NCBI GenBank assembly: GCA_016900015.1
Contig: JACJJM010000003.1
Coordinates: forward strand, 1-64,000
Direction: 5' to 3'
Origin: Phocaeicola coprophilus
GTDB taxonomy: Bacteria > Bacteroidota > Bacteroidia > Bacteroidales > Bacteroidaceae
Length of the DNA stretch: 64,000 nucleotides
The position numbers and the translations under genes are program-made. Shown one piece after another: positions 16,550 through 26,198 of this stretch. The notes below the pieces were generated by a model. It searched no databases. It saw nothing but the letters and a program-made list of their open reading frames with translations, and was not told the origin of the DNA. Every line of letters begins with the position of its first letter. The first letter of the stretch is position 1.

Positions 16550-17165
16550 ATTCCGGAGGGCTACGGAGAGCCGCCGCATTTTGCGGGAGCATTCCGGAGG
16601 GCTACGGAGAGCTGCCGCAACTTGCGGGAACATTCCGGAGGGCTACGGAAAGCCGCCGCATTTTGCGGGAACATTCCGGAGGGCTACGGAGAGCTGCCGC
16701 ATTTTGCGGGAACATTCCGGAGGGCTACGGAGAGCTGCCGCATTTTGCGGGAGCATTTCGACGGCCTTCGATGAGCCGCCGCATTTTGCGGGAACATTCC
16801 GGAGGGCTACGGAGAGCTGCCGCATTTTGCGGGAACATTCCGGAGGGCTACGGAAAGCCGCCGCATTTTGCGGGAACATTCCGGAGGGCTACGGAAAGCC
16901 GCTGCATTTTGCAGGAGCATTCCGGAGGGCTACGGAGAGCCGCCGCATTTTGCGGGAGCATTTCGACGGCCTTCGATGAGCCGCTGCATTTTGCAGGAGC
17001 ATTTTGACGACCTTCAATGAGCTGCTGCATTTTGCAGGAGCATTTTGACGACCTTCAATGAGCTGCTGCATTTTGCAGGAGCATTTTGATGACCTTCAAT
17101 GAGCTGCTGCATTTTGCAGGAGCATTTTGACGACCTTCAATGAGCTGCTGCATTTTTGCAACGGC
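16550..17165. repeat. Tandem array of fifteen 41-bp units with two potential hairpins each
   Basis: Fifteen consecutive units of exactly 41 bases begin at 16550, 16591, 16632 and so on; the last one starts at 17124 and carries one extra T. Three sequence types are seen: type A (units 1-5 and 7-10, beginning ATTCCGGAGGGCTACGGA), type B (units 6 and 11, beginning ATTTCGACGGCCTTCGAT) and type C (units 12-15, beginning ATTTTGACGACCTTCAAT). Each unit has a first small stem (unit positions 4-7 with 14-17) and a second stem (25-28 with 34-37, loop usually ATTTT; unit 2 has AACTT). Changes are compensatory: CCGC/GCGG becomes CTGC/GCAG on both arms together. A degenerate sixteenth copy may follow to about 17205. 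The period is not a multiple of three, which is why long open frames appear on both strands; they are not taken as genes. Confidence 0.95.
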
Positions 17166-17281
17166 CATCAACGGCCGTCGGCGAACTGTTACATTTTTAC
17201 AAAAGAAAAAAAATTTGTCCTACACTACCCCGTTTTCCCCGGTCAGTTGTTATACCTACAAACACGTATCCGAACCTACGC

Positions 17282-18436
17282 ATGAAAGAACGAGACTGGA
17301 ACATCATCAAACTGCTGTCGCGCAAGCTTCTCGGACAAGCTTCGGCTGACGAAAAACGCAGGCTTGACGCTTGGCGGCAAGAAAATGCCCGCCACCAACA
17401 GTTGTGGGACGAACTCTTCCGACCGGAAGCCTGTGCGGAAAATGAACAACGCCTGGCGGCTTTCCCGCCCGAAGAACGCTGGCGCGAAGTGGAAGACCGT
17501 CTGACAGCCAGCCGCCCGCGGCGTATCGGCCGCTGGATGCGCTATGCAGCCGCCGTGGTTCTGGCTGCTGGACTCGTCGGCGGAGGATGGCACTACCTGC
17601 ATCGCCTGTCAGACACAAAAGACCAGCAAATCTGCGCCATCGAGGCAGGCACGACATCGGCGCAGCTCATCCTGGGCGACCGCGAAGTCATCCTGCTCAC
17701 GTCGACCGACGACCGCTACATCTACAATGAGCTGCAAGGCGTCCGCATCCTCCAGGAAGCGGGCAACTTGAAATACACCGCCGAGCGCAACCTTCCCGAC
17801 ACGCTGATTTACAACCAAGTGCGCACGCTCACGGGCATGGAATACTATGTCACGCTGGCCGAAGGGACGCAAATCCATCTCAACGCCGAAAGCCTGCTGA
17901 CCTATCCCGTGTTTTTCCAAGGCGACACGCGTACCGTGACGTTCGAAGGCGAAGGCTATTTCCAGGTGAGCCGCGACGCGCAACATCCGTTCAGCGTGAA
18001 ACTGGGCGATGTGTCGCTCGAAGTGCTGGGCACGTCGTTCAACATACGCGCATATGCCGACGAACCCCAGATGTTCATCACGCTCGAAAGCGGCGCACTG
18101 GCCATGAACGGGCAAAGCATCAAGCCCGGCGAACAGCTCATCTATGACAAGGAGAGCCAGTCCATCCTGATTCGCGAGGTCAACACCAAGGAGCATGTGT
18201 CGTGGCACGAAGGCCACTTCCTCTTCCGCAACGAACGGCTGGAAGACATCCTGCACTATCTGGCCCGGTGGTATGACTTCACCTATACCTTTGCCGACGA
18301 GGAAGCCAAGAACGTGCGCATCGGAGCCTACTTCGAACGCTACAATTCCCTGCAACCCATTCTGAATATGCTGAAACGCACGGAACTGGTCGATTTTGAA
18401 GTCAAGGGGAAAAACATCCGTTTTTCTTCATTCTGA
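17282..18436 (+). CDS. FecR-family anti-sigma factor, no sigma gene adjacent
   Basis: A 384-residue single-pass inner-membrane protein. The N-terminal cytoplasmic part (1-80) binds an ECF sigma factor. One membrane helix follows (about 86-104, in GRWMRYAAAVVLAAGLVGGG), then the periplasmic FecR domain (about 182-275) with YYVTLAEGTQIHLNAESLLT, and a C-terminal DUF4974 domain (about 315-380). In the usual system it receives a signal from the N-terminal STN domain of a TonB-dependent transporter, and that transporter is the next gene. No ECF sigma gene lies upstream; instead there is the 41-bp array. I chose the ATG at 17282 because the longer frame begins inside the array. Only 73 bases separate it from susC, so an operon is likely. 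Confidence 0.92.
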   Translation: MKERDWNIIKLLSRKLLGQASADEKRRLDAWRQENARHQQLWDELFRPEACAENEQRLAAFPPEERWREVEDRLTASRPRRIGRWMRYAAAVVLAAGLVGGGWHYLHRLSDTKDQQICAIEAGTTSAQLILGDREVILLTSTDDRYIYNELQGVRILQEAGNLKYTAERNLPDTLIYNQVRTLTGMEYYVTLAEGTQIHLNAESLLTYPVFFQGDTRTVTFEGEGYFQVSRDAQHPFSVKLGDVSLEVLGTSFNIRAYADEPQMFITLESGALAMNGQSIKPGEQLIYDKESQSILIREVNTKEHVSWHEGHFLFRNERLEDILHYLARWYDFTYTFADEEAKNVRIGAYFERYNSLQPILNMLKRTELVDFEVKGKNIRFSSF

Positions 18437-18509
18437 AGACATTTTATCAAGGAAACAAGATAAGAGAGAATTAATCATCATAGTATTTAACCCTTAACAG
18501 TAGAAAGTT

Positions 18510-21500
18510 ATGTTAACAAAGAACTTGAGAGAAAAAGCTGGAAGGAGGAGTCATTTTACCCCTCCCCACGAGTTGTTTTCAAGGAGCTTGAAGCGATGTG
18601 CCATCACGGCCGGTTGTTGTGTGTTCAGTCTAAACGTGCTGGCTCAAAGCAACCAGCGCATCACGTTGAATCTGAAAAACGCCTCTTTGGAACAAGTCAT
18701 CTGGCAAATCCAGAAAAAGACAGGATTCGTCTTCATGTATGGCACGACCGACATACAAGCCGTGAAGAACTTGACCTTGAATGAAAAAGACAAGACAGTC
18801 AACGAAATCCTCGACCGATGCCTGCAAGGCACGAACCTCACGTATGAGATTTCAGGCAAGGAAATCATCATCAAACAGGCCGACAACGACAAGAAGCGCA
18901 CTGTGAAGGGCGTCGTAGTGGACAAGGACGGATTCCCCTTGCCCGGCGCCAGCGTGCGTCTGAAGGGCACAAGCACCGTAGCCGGAACAAACGTCAATGG
19001 AGAATTCCAGATAGCCGTCAGCGGCAGTAACCCCGTCCTCGTGTTCTCATTCATCGGTACGACGACACAAGAAGTGGCTGTCACAAGCAATAAAGACCTT
19101 AAAATCACGCTGACAGAAGACGTCCATGCATTGGACGACGTGGTCGTAACGGGTATCTTCAAGAAGGCCAAAGAAAGTTACACCGGAGCCGTGTCCACTA
19201 TCACATCGGAACAGCTCGATATGTACAAAGGCCAAAACCTCCTGCAAACCTTGAAAAACATTGATGCATCCATCAACTTTGCAATAGACAACGTGGCGGG
19301 CAGCAACCCGAACAATCTGCCCCAACTGAACATCCGCGGCAACTCGTCACTGCCTATGAGCGTGGAAGAATTCAATCAGACCGCGTCCAACACCATCAAC
19401 CAGCCGCTCATCATCATGGACGGTTTTGAAATCACTCTCGAGAAACTGATGGACTATAATGACGAGGAAATCGAGTCCATCAACATCTTGAAGGATGCCG
19501 CCGCCACAGCCATCTACGGTTCGCGGGGCTCAAACGGCGTCATTGTGGTCGTCACCAAACAACCCGAAGCTGGAAAATTGCGTGTCAATGCAGAAGCCGG
19601 CATCGACATTGAGGCGCCAGATCTAACGTCTTATGATTTGCTGAAGGCCAAGGAAAAACTATACTTGGAAAATTATCTTGGACTATATAGCTCCGAAGTT
19701 CCAGGTAGCGACATAACATATCAAAGCGTCTATAACCAACGCTTGCGCAGTGTGCTCTCCGGGCAAAGCACAGACTGGATTAGCAAACCTATCCACACCG
19801 GCATCGGTTCGCACTATAATCTTCGTTTAGAAGGTGGTAGCGAACAATTCCGCTGGAGTGCCACGACCAGTTACAAGGACACAGAAGGTGCCATGAAAAA
19901 CTCTTCACGCCGGACATTCAATGCATCCATCACCTTGATGTATACCATAAAGAATCTCACATTCAAAAACTATACATCCTATGGCGTAACACGTTCTCAA
20001 GAGAGCAACTATGGATTATTCAGTGACTATGTCGCCCAGCAACCCTATAATTCGCCTTATGACGAGAATGGAGAAATCGTCCAATTTTTCGATGCCTTTT
20101 ACGGCTCAGAATCAGGCGGAGAATTCAATCCGCTCTATGACGCCTCGCTAAAATCATTCACTAAAAGTGGGTATGAAGAACTGACCAACAACTTTTCGCT
20201 TGAATGGAAAATCATTGATGGATTGACTTTCAGAGGGCAATTTGGAATTACCACCAACAATAATCACAATGATACATTCCTTTCGCCCAAAGATTCTTAT
20301 TTCACAGTCGACCCTGTAACATCACCTGATTATAGCACCGACGAAGGATTCCTCCGTAGAGGTTCCTATACCTACGGGACAGGAAATTCTCTCAATTATA
20401 GCGGGAACATAACGCTCTCTTACAATAAAGTCTTTCAGGAAAAACATTCTCTGTATGCAGGATTAGACTATTTTATCAATGAATCAAACTCTGAAAAATA
20501 CTATTTCAATCTGGAAGGATTTTCCAGTGAAAATATGACCTCCATCGGAAATGCACGTCAATATGCCGAAAATGGCATTCCTTCCGAAAGCTCTGCAAAA
20601 AAACGAATGTTTGGCTTGACAGCAAACGTCAATTACACCTATGACAGCCGGTACTACATCGATCTGTCATGTCGTGTCGACGGAAGCTCAACTTTTGGTA
20701 CTAAGAAGAAGTATGCACCATTCTGGAGCGCCGGTATCGGATGGAATCTGCACAATGAGCAATTCCTGGCCGGGAATCAAGTCTTAAATATCTTGAGACT
20801 GAAGACCTCCTATGGTTCAACAGGTTCTCAAGAAGGTTCCGGCTCTGGAGCAGCAACTCTTTACAAATACCAGAACAACAACAAATATTTGAACTGGGTG
20901 GGAGCCGTTTTAACTGAATGGGGCAACCCTCGCTTAACATGGCAAACAACCAAAGAATTCAACGTCGGAACAGAATTCGGCCTATGGCAAGGCCGCATCA
21001 AAGGTGAATTCAATTTCTATGCAAAAACGACATCTAATCTAATGTCGTACATGAACATTCCTTTGTCGATGGGATTCTCGTCTTATATGGCCAATGTGGG
21101 TGAAGTGAAAAACCGTGGCTGGGAAGCCTCGTTGAGTGCTTATATCATCCGAGACCAAAAGAAGGAATTCAACTGGATTATCAATGGACAGTTAGTGTAT
21201 AACAAAAACTGGATATCCAAACTGTCAGAAGCCATTCGGAGTCAAAACGAAATCATGCTGACTAATGACGATTACGATGTAGCCAATCTCTTCTATGAAG
21301 GGCGTCCGCAAAACTCCATCTATGCCGTACGTTCATTAGGTATAGACCCCAGTACCGGAAAGGAAATCTATCTTGACAAGGATGGCAATATCACTGATGT
21401 TTGGAAAGCCGGGGACAAAGTCTTTCTAGGCTCTTCCGAACCTCTATACAGAGGCATTTTCGGCACAATGCTCATGTGGAAAGGATTCACTCTGAACGTC

Positions 21501-21899
21501 TCGTTTGGCTGTTATTGGGGCGGAAAGACCTACAATCAGACCCTGCTCGACCGCGTGGAAGTACCTATCAACAACCTACGCTCTTCCAACGCCGACAGGC
21601 GTGTCCTCACCAATCGTTGGTTAAAGCCTGGAGACAACACATTCTTCAAAGGTTTCACGAACGAAACGACACGTGCTACATCCCGTTTCGTCATGGACGA
21701 TAATGTCTTGGAACTTCAATCTGTCAGTCTCCAATATCGTTGGGACAACGATTGGATTCGAAACAAAACAGGAGTCCAATCTATTACTCTAGGAATGAAC
21801 ATATCGGACTTATTCCACTGGGGTTCCATCAAAATGGAACGTGGAACGGGATACCCATACGCTCGTAACATACAGGGTAATATCAAATTCTTATTTTAA
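18510..21899 (+). CDS. SusC/RagA TonB-dependent transporter with STN signalling domain
   Basis: A 1129-residue outer-membrane importer. The long signal peptide ends near LAQ46. The STN domain (about 50-123, RITLNLKNASLEQVIWQIQK) can signal to FecR. A carboxypeptidase-regulatory-like domain follows (about 131-203, VKGVVVDKDGFPLPGASVRL), then DDVVVTGIFKKAKE as the TonB-box region, the plug (to about 350, with NILKDAAATAIYGSRGSNGV), and a beta-barrel ending in phenylalanine. It pairs with the SusD that follows after 18 bases. The cargo is unknown: no glycosidase, protease or other enzyme accompanies the locus. Composition drops sharply near 19,600, the plug-barrel border, suggesting a mosaic gene. 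AGAAAG precedes the ATG. Confidence 0.96.
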   Translation: MLTKNLREKAGRRSHFTPPHELFSRSLKRCAITAGCCVFSLNVLAQSNQRITLNLKNASLEQVIWQIQKKTGFVFMYGTTDIQAVKNLTLNEKDKTVNEILDRCLQGTNLTYEISGKEIIIKQADNDKKRTVKGVVVDKDGFPLPGASVRLKGTSTVAGTNVNGEFQIAVSGSNPVLVFSFIGTTTQEVAVTSNKDLKITLTEDVHALDDVVVTGIFKKAKESYTGAVSTITSEQLDMYKGQNLLQTLKNIDASINFAIDNVAGSNPNNLPQLNIRGNSSLPMSVEEFNQTASNTINQPLIIMDGFEITLEKLMDYNDEEIESINILKDAAATAIYGSRGSNGVIVVVTKQPEAGKLRVNAEAGIDIEAPDLTSYDLLKAKEKLYLENYLGLYSSEVPGSDITYQSVYNQRLRSVLSGQSTDWISKPIHTGIGSHYNLRLEGGSEQFRWSATTSYKDTEGAMKNSSRRTFNASITLMYTIKNLTFKNYTSYGVTRSQESNYGLFSDYVAQQPYNSPYDENGEIVQFFDAFYGSESGGEFNPLYDASLKSFTKSGYEELTNNFSLEWKIIDGLTFRGQFGITTNNNHNDTFLSPKDSYFTVDPVTSPDYSTDEGFLRRGSYTYGTGNSLNYSGNITLSYNKVFQEKHSLYAGLDYFINESNSEKYYFNLEGFSSENMTSIGNARQYAENGIPSESSAKKRMFGLTANVNYTYDSRYYIDLSCRVDGSSTFGTKKKYAPFWSAGIGWNLHNEQFLAGNQVLNILRLKTSYGSTGSQEGSGSGAATLYKYQNNNKYLNWVGAVLTEWGNPRLTWQTTKEFNVGTEFGLWQGRIKGEFNFYAKTTSNLMSYMNIPLSMGFSSYMANVGEVKNRGWEASLSAYIIRDQKKEFNWIINGQLVYNKNWISKLSEAIRSQNEIMLTNDDYDVANLFYEGRPQNSIYAVRSLGIDPSTGKEIYLDKDGNITDVWKAGDKVFLGSSEPLYRGIFGTMLMWKGFTLNVSFGCYWGGKTYNQTLLDRVEVPINNLRSSNADRRVLTNRWLKPGDNTFFKGFTNETTRATSRFVMDDNVLELQSVSLQYRWDNDWIRNKTGVQSITLGMNISDLFHWGSIKMERGTGYPYARNIQGNIKFLF

Positions 21900-21917
21900 A
21901 CAAAAAAACGACTCAAG

Positions 21918-23408
21918 ATGAAAAAGATAACATATTTATTAGCTTGTCTGCTCATTACTCTGACGACAGGATGCAACGACTGGCTAGACGTCCGTCCCAA
22001 TACAGAGCAAAAAGATGAAGACTTATTTTCTAATGCACAAGGATTCTATGATGCCTTAATAGGTTGCTATATGACCATGGCAGACAGAAACATTTATGGC
22101 GAACAATTAAGCATGACCTACATAGAATCATTGGCCAACCTTTGGAATCTACCGAATGAACAAACGGAAACCGACAGACTTTCCGATTGGGCTTTCACCC
22201 AACATGACTATACCCTATCCTTCGCAGAAAACAGCATACAGACTATTTATGCGACACTCTTCAACACCATAGCCCAAGCTAATATGATAATAAAAAATAT
22301 AGAGCTAAATGGTGATGTCATATTAGACTCTGATATTCGTTCGGTTATAGAAGGAGAAGCTTACGCCATCCGAGCTTATTGCCAACTAGACGTATTACGC
22401 TTATTCGGACAAGTCCCGAATGGAAACAAAACAATATCCTTACCTTATTCAGAGACCACGTCGATTGACGAAGTTCCGGCTTATTATGACTTCGACAGCT
22501 ATGTAGCAAAATTAAATTCAGACATAAGCATGGCTGAATCCTTGCTGCTGGACAAAGACCCTGTCTTCAAATACTCATTTGACGACTTGAACAGTGGTTC
22601 TTCTGCCCCCGTAGATGAATTCATGCTCTACCGTCAATTCAGAATGAACTACTGGGCAGTCCAAGCATTAAAAGCTAGACTTCTTTTATACATTGGTCAA
22701 AAAAACGAAGCCTATAATGCCGCCATGGAAATTATAAATGCACAGTTAAACGGAAAACCTGTAATGAGCTTGGCAACTACAGAAGATTTCATGAATGGTT
22801 ACAAACTTTGCCCTTCAGAATGTCTATTCGGGTTGAGCAAATACAATGTGAAGACCTACTCCGAAACCTTCTTAATCGGAGGAAACTCTAACATCCAATA
22901 CGACCCAAGACAATATTTAACCATCACTGAAACAATGCTAAGCAACTTATATGCAGGCATTGACATTAACTCTCAAAACAGATACCGATATTGGTGGGGA
23001 AGAATCCAAGATTCATCCGGTAATACACAAAGAACTATTCTTAAATATTACTGGGACGAAAGCTCGGTCGACAATGCATCCTTAAAGTTTGCATTCATCC
23101 CGATGCTACGCATGTCAGAAGTTTACTTAATAGCCATCGAATGTGCGCCTTCGCTATCTGAAACCAACTCTCTGTTTAAAACTTATATGTTGGCACATGA
23201 CATACCAGACGAACCTGATTTCGAATCCACATCTGAAATCAACGAATTCATCGTCAATGAATATAGACGTGAATTCTTTGCTGAAGGGCAGATGTTCTAT
23301 ACATATAAGAGATTAAACTCTCCCACCATTCTATGGTACAACAATGACATCACAGAAGATACATACATCTTACCTTTGCCGAGAACAGAATATAATTCCA
23401 CAAACTAA
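21918..23408 (+). CDS. SusD/RagB-family substrate-binding lipoprotein
   Basis: A 496-residue surface lipoprotein with the lipobox TTGC (Cys19) followed by NDWLDVRPN, a very typical SusD start. The N-terminal helical repeats and the C-terminal segments (RMSEVYLIAIECAPSLSETN and NEYRREFFAEGQMFYTYKRL) are standard for the family. It caps the SusC barrel and captures ligand. The gene is AT-rich (about 32% GC in one hand-counted 60-base stretch, 22681-22740), like the second half of susC, in contrast to most of the window. Ligand identity cannot be inferred. Confidence 0.95.
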   Translation: MKKITYLLACLLITLTTGCNDWLDVRPNTEQKDEDLFSNAQGFYDALIGCYMTMADRNIYGEQLSMTYIESLANLWNLPNEQTETDRLSDWAFTQHDYTLSFAENSIQTIYATLFNTIAQANMIIKNIELNGDVILDSDIRSVIEGEAYAIRAYCQLDVLRLFGQVPNGNKTISLPYSETTSIDEVPAYYDFDSYVAKLNSDISMAESLLLDKDPVFKYSFDDLNSGSSAPVDEFMLYRQFRMNYWAVQALKARLLLYIGQKNEAYNAAMEIINAQLNGKPVMSLATTEDFMNGYKLCPSECLFGLSKYNVKTYSETFLIGGNSNIQYDPRQYLTITETMLSNLYAGIDINSQNRYRYWWGRIQDSSGNTQRTILKYYWDESSVDNASLKFAFIPMLRMSEVYLIAIECAPSLSETNSLFKTYMLAHDIPDEPDFESTSEINEFIVNEYRREFFAEGQMFYTYKRLNSPTILWYNNDITEDTYILPLPRTEYNSTN

Positions 23409-23419
23409 ATCAATGCGTT

Positions 23420-24211
23420 ATGAAATATATTAGAAATACTATACTCTCCCTCTCTTTTTTAGCGATGTTTTCATCTTGCGAAAAAGATCTAGAGCCGTAT
23501 GACTCTCCCATATGTCGCCTAAATTTCATCTATTTGGACTATACAGGCAACCCTATGACAAGCGACCGGGTCAACGACGCGACACGTCACAGCTCCTATT
23601 CCTTTATCATGGCAAGTGTCACAGCCAATGAAGAATTGAAATCTGACACCGTATGGTTCGATGTCTCGACCATGGGATTCCTCTCGGACATCGACCGCCC
23701 TATACGCCTGGAACAAGTGACAACGGGAGACAACGACGCGATACCGGGCGTGCATTATGTCGCATTCGATGATCCGTCTTTCATCTCCAAATGTTTTGTC
23801 CCTGCCAATCAAAACCAAACCCGAGTGCCTGTAGTCGTGTTACGCGATGCATCATTGCAAGACAATGATGTCAATTTAACTTTCCGCTTATCTGAAAATG
23901 AATATTTTAAATCCGGCTATGACGGACTCACGGAAAGGACACTGCAAATAACTGACCGCCTATCCATGCCTTCAAATTGGCCAGTTTCTATCTTCGGAAC
24001 TTATGGACAAAAGAAACATGAGTTAATGATCGAATGGACGAACCAAGCATGGGATGAAAGTTATATTCGTGAAATACTAAACGGCGACACCGGATATATC
24101 AGCTACCTGCAAGAATTCTTCAGACAAAAGCTGGAAGAAGAAAATGCAGCCAGAATCGAAGCCGGATTAGGCAAATATACAGAAGCAAATGGCACTGAAG
24201 TCTCATTTTAA
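23420..24211 (+). CDS. DUF4843 lipoprotein
   Basis: A 263-residue predicted lipoprotein: the signal sequence ends FSSC with Cys20, followed by EKDLEPYDSP. The body is strand-rich and contains YSFIMASVTANEELKSDTVW and GVHYVAFDDPSF, in line with the DUF4843 family of surface lipoproteins found after SusD in non-glycan SusC/D loci. Role unknown; probably an accessory binding protein of the transporter. Separated from susD by 11 bases and from the next gene by 14, so co-transcribed. Confidence 0.83.
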   Translation: MKYIRNTILSLSFLAMFSSCEKDLEPYDSPICRLNFIYLDYTGNPMTSDRVNDATRHSSYSFIMASVTANEELKSDTVWFDVSTMGFLSDIDRPIRLEQVTTGDNDAIPGVHYVAFDDPSFISKCFVPANQNQTRVPVVVLRDASLQDNDVNLTFRLSENEYFKSGYDGLTERTLQITDRLSMPSNWPVSIFGTYGQKKHELMIEWTNQAWDESYIREILNGDTGYISYLQEFFRQKLEEENAARIEAGLGKYTEANGTEVSF

Positions 24212-24225
24212 AACAAAGCTAGAAT

Positions 24226-25815
24226 ATGAAAAAATCAATCATACAATACCTTTTTATCGGATCTCTAGTTTGCTTGTCCGCATGCTATGAAGATGATTCG
24301 ACATTGGGAACACAGTTCGTCAGCGACATCGAAATTACTGGTCTCACAGACCAATCCATCATCTCGTATGCGCAAAACTACCTGACAATCCAACCTCAGA
24401 TCAAGACTGAATATCCTGAGGACCAATTAGAATATGCCTGGTACATATACAAGAGCCAAAGTTCTGAGCAAGAAAACGGATTCAGACATCAACAAATAGC
24501 GACAACCAAAGACTTGAATTACGAAGTCAATTTGCCCTCCGGCACTTATGTAATCGTCTTTGAAGTCAAGTCTCTAACTAACGATTACTCCAAAACTGCG
24601 ACAATGGAACTAACGACTTCCACAGAAACGTCGAAAGGTTTTTACATTTTAAAAGAGACACCTGATGGAAATACAGACATTGACCTATACTACAACGGGC
24701 AACACAGCACAAACATCCTGACTAAAAAATATGGCTCTCCCTTAACTGGAAAACCACGCAATATATCCATCGCATACGTCGGAGAATATATTGACACGGA
24801 AACAAACGAGACCACACAAGGAGACATCATCCATATTCTAACAGAAGATAATGTCTATCAAGGATTGGAAAGCGAAGAATTGTCTGAAGTTTTCAATAAC
24901 AATACGTTGTTCTATGCCGGAAATATGAATGGAGAACAACCATACACAATAATCCGTTCTGCATGGAGCACGGTCTATTTTTCCAACACAGGCATTAGAA
25001 ATGCCAAAACTTCCTCATTCGGAGAACCGCCATACAATACTGGCAAATTAGGCTTGCCTATAGACGAACATGATGCAAGCCAATTTATCATACCTCTGGA
25101 AGCAGGAAGCACCATATTATATTGGAGTAATGCAGACCACAAACTACACAGCATCAATACCAATTTTGAATATCCATCTTCTGTAACAGCTACAGCCACC
25201 GGTGTAACTTATCCCGATGGCCTAACATGTATATCAGCCGGAACGAATATGATGGGAGGAGCTTTCGGACCTGTCACGGTCTATTTCTTATGCGAGCAGC
25301 CGACGACAAAAGAACGCTATCTGCTGCTCATCAACTATGACATGTATTCTTTTAAAGCGATAGAAATCAACGAAGTCATCAAACTAGATCCGTCATTACA
25401 CATTGCCCAAAATGACTTGGTGGCCATCAATCGACTGACTGCGACTTACATTTATTCTATATCTGAAGATAATAAACTTTATGCTTACAGTTGGCTGACC
25501 AAAGATGAACGGGAATTCTCACTTCCGGGAATACCTGCTGACGAAAAGATAAATTACATAAGTAACCAATTCTTCTATTTATATTATATGCCAGATCTGT
25601 GTGTCGATGATTTGATAATAGGAACGCATACTGGCAATCAATATAAACTCTATTTTTATAGCAGCAGCGAAAACATGAATGGCGGACGCCCACTTACAGA
25701 AGGAACGGTCGTCACAGGAGAAGGAAAAGTAAAAGCGGTACGATATATATCCTCTGGAGCTTTCAAATCAGGAGTTGAACTTATGGGAAATCCTTTATTC
25801 CCGACGACTGATTAA
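24226..25815 (+). CDS. PKD-like family lipoprotein
   Basis: A 529-residue predicted surface lipoprotein with Cys20 in CLSACYEDDS. The N-terminal 130 residues form two immunoglobulin/PKD-like modules (ITGLTDQSIISYAQNYLTI, LEYAWYIYKSQS, and TYVIVFEVKSLTNDYSKTAT), matching the PKD-like lipoproteins that accompany DUF4843 proteins in Bacteroidetes. The rest is strand-rich and may form a beta-propeller-like binding domain (several segments such as TATYIYSISEDNKLYAYSWL). Last gene of the fecR-susC-susD operon; a perfect terminator follows at 25914-25955. Ligand unknown. Confidence 0.82.
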   Translation: MKKSIIQYLFIGSLVCLSACYEDDSTLGTQFVSDIEITGLTDQSIISYAQNYLTIQPQIKTEYPEDQLEYAWYIYKSQSSEQENGFRHQQIATTKDLNYEVNLPSGTYVIVFEVKSLTNDYSKTATMELTTSTETSKGFYILKETPDGNTDIDLYYNGQHSTNILTKKYGSPLTGKPRNISIAYVGEYIDTETNETTQGDIIHILTEDNVYQGLESEELSEVFNNNTLFYAGNMNGEQPYTIIRSAWSTVYFSNTGIRNAKTSSFGEPPYNTGKLGLPIDEHDASQFIIPLEAGSTILYWSNADHKLHSINTNFEYPSSVTATATGVTYPDGLTCISAGTNMMGGAFGPVTVYFLCEQPTTKERYLLLINYDMYSFKAIEINEVIKLDPSLHIAQNDLVAINRLTATYIYSISEDNKLYAYSWLTKDEREFSLPGIPADEKINYISNQFFYLYYMPDLCVDDLIIGTHTGNQYKLYFYSSSENMNGGRPLTEGTVVTGEGKVKAVRYISSGAFKSGVELMGNPLFPTTD

Positions 25816-25913
25816 AAATTAATAATGACATTGCTAAAAATTGACAATTAGCAATATTCGCCTGGGCATCACGTTCGACCGTACGGCCGAGTGAGCCAAC
25901 CTCCGATTTCCGT

Positions 25914-25955
25914 GTCATGCCGACGAGTACAGATGCTCGTCGGCATGACTTTTTT
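25914..25955 (+). terminator. Rho-independent terminator of the fecR-susCD operon
   Basis: GTCATGCCGACGAG (25914-25927) pairs perfectly with CTCGTCGGCATGAC (25936-25949) around an eight-base loop, followed by six T. A textbook intrinsic terminator. Confidence 0.95.
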
Positions 25956-26198
25956 ATGGCCTGCATCCAGCTCCAAGAATGAAAAGTTGCCCGTCCTTGG
26001 AAGCACAGCCGACGGACGGAATGCACATGAAGGTACGCTTAGTGCCCGCCCTAGGCTGCACACCTGTCCAACTGAACCCGCAATAGAGTCCGCATCGGGC
26101 TACATACCTATCCGCCCCTGAGCACAGCCATGCATCATTCAGGCACGGAAGCCGACATTTTTCTGCAAAAAAGCACGACAGCACGCTCCGCAAATGCT

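Noticed and set aside
16496-17071. Several long open frames on both strands inside the 41-bp array
   Set aside because: The repeat has no stop codon in any frame and its period is not a multiple of three, so every frame is open by construction; none has a recognisable start signal or fold.
16433-17281. Search for a sigma-54 (-24/-12) promoter or an ECF sigma gene in front of fecR
   Set aside because: No GG-N10-GC site with good context and no sigma-like frame was found by eye.
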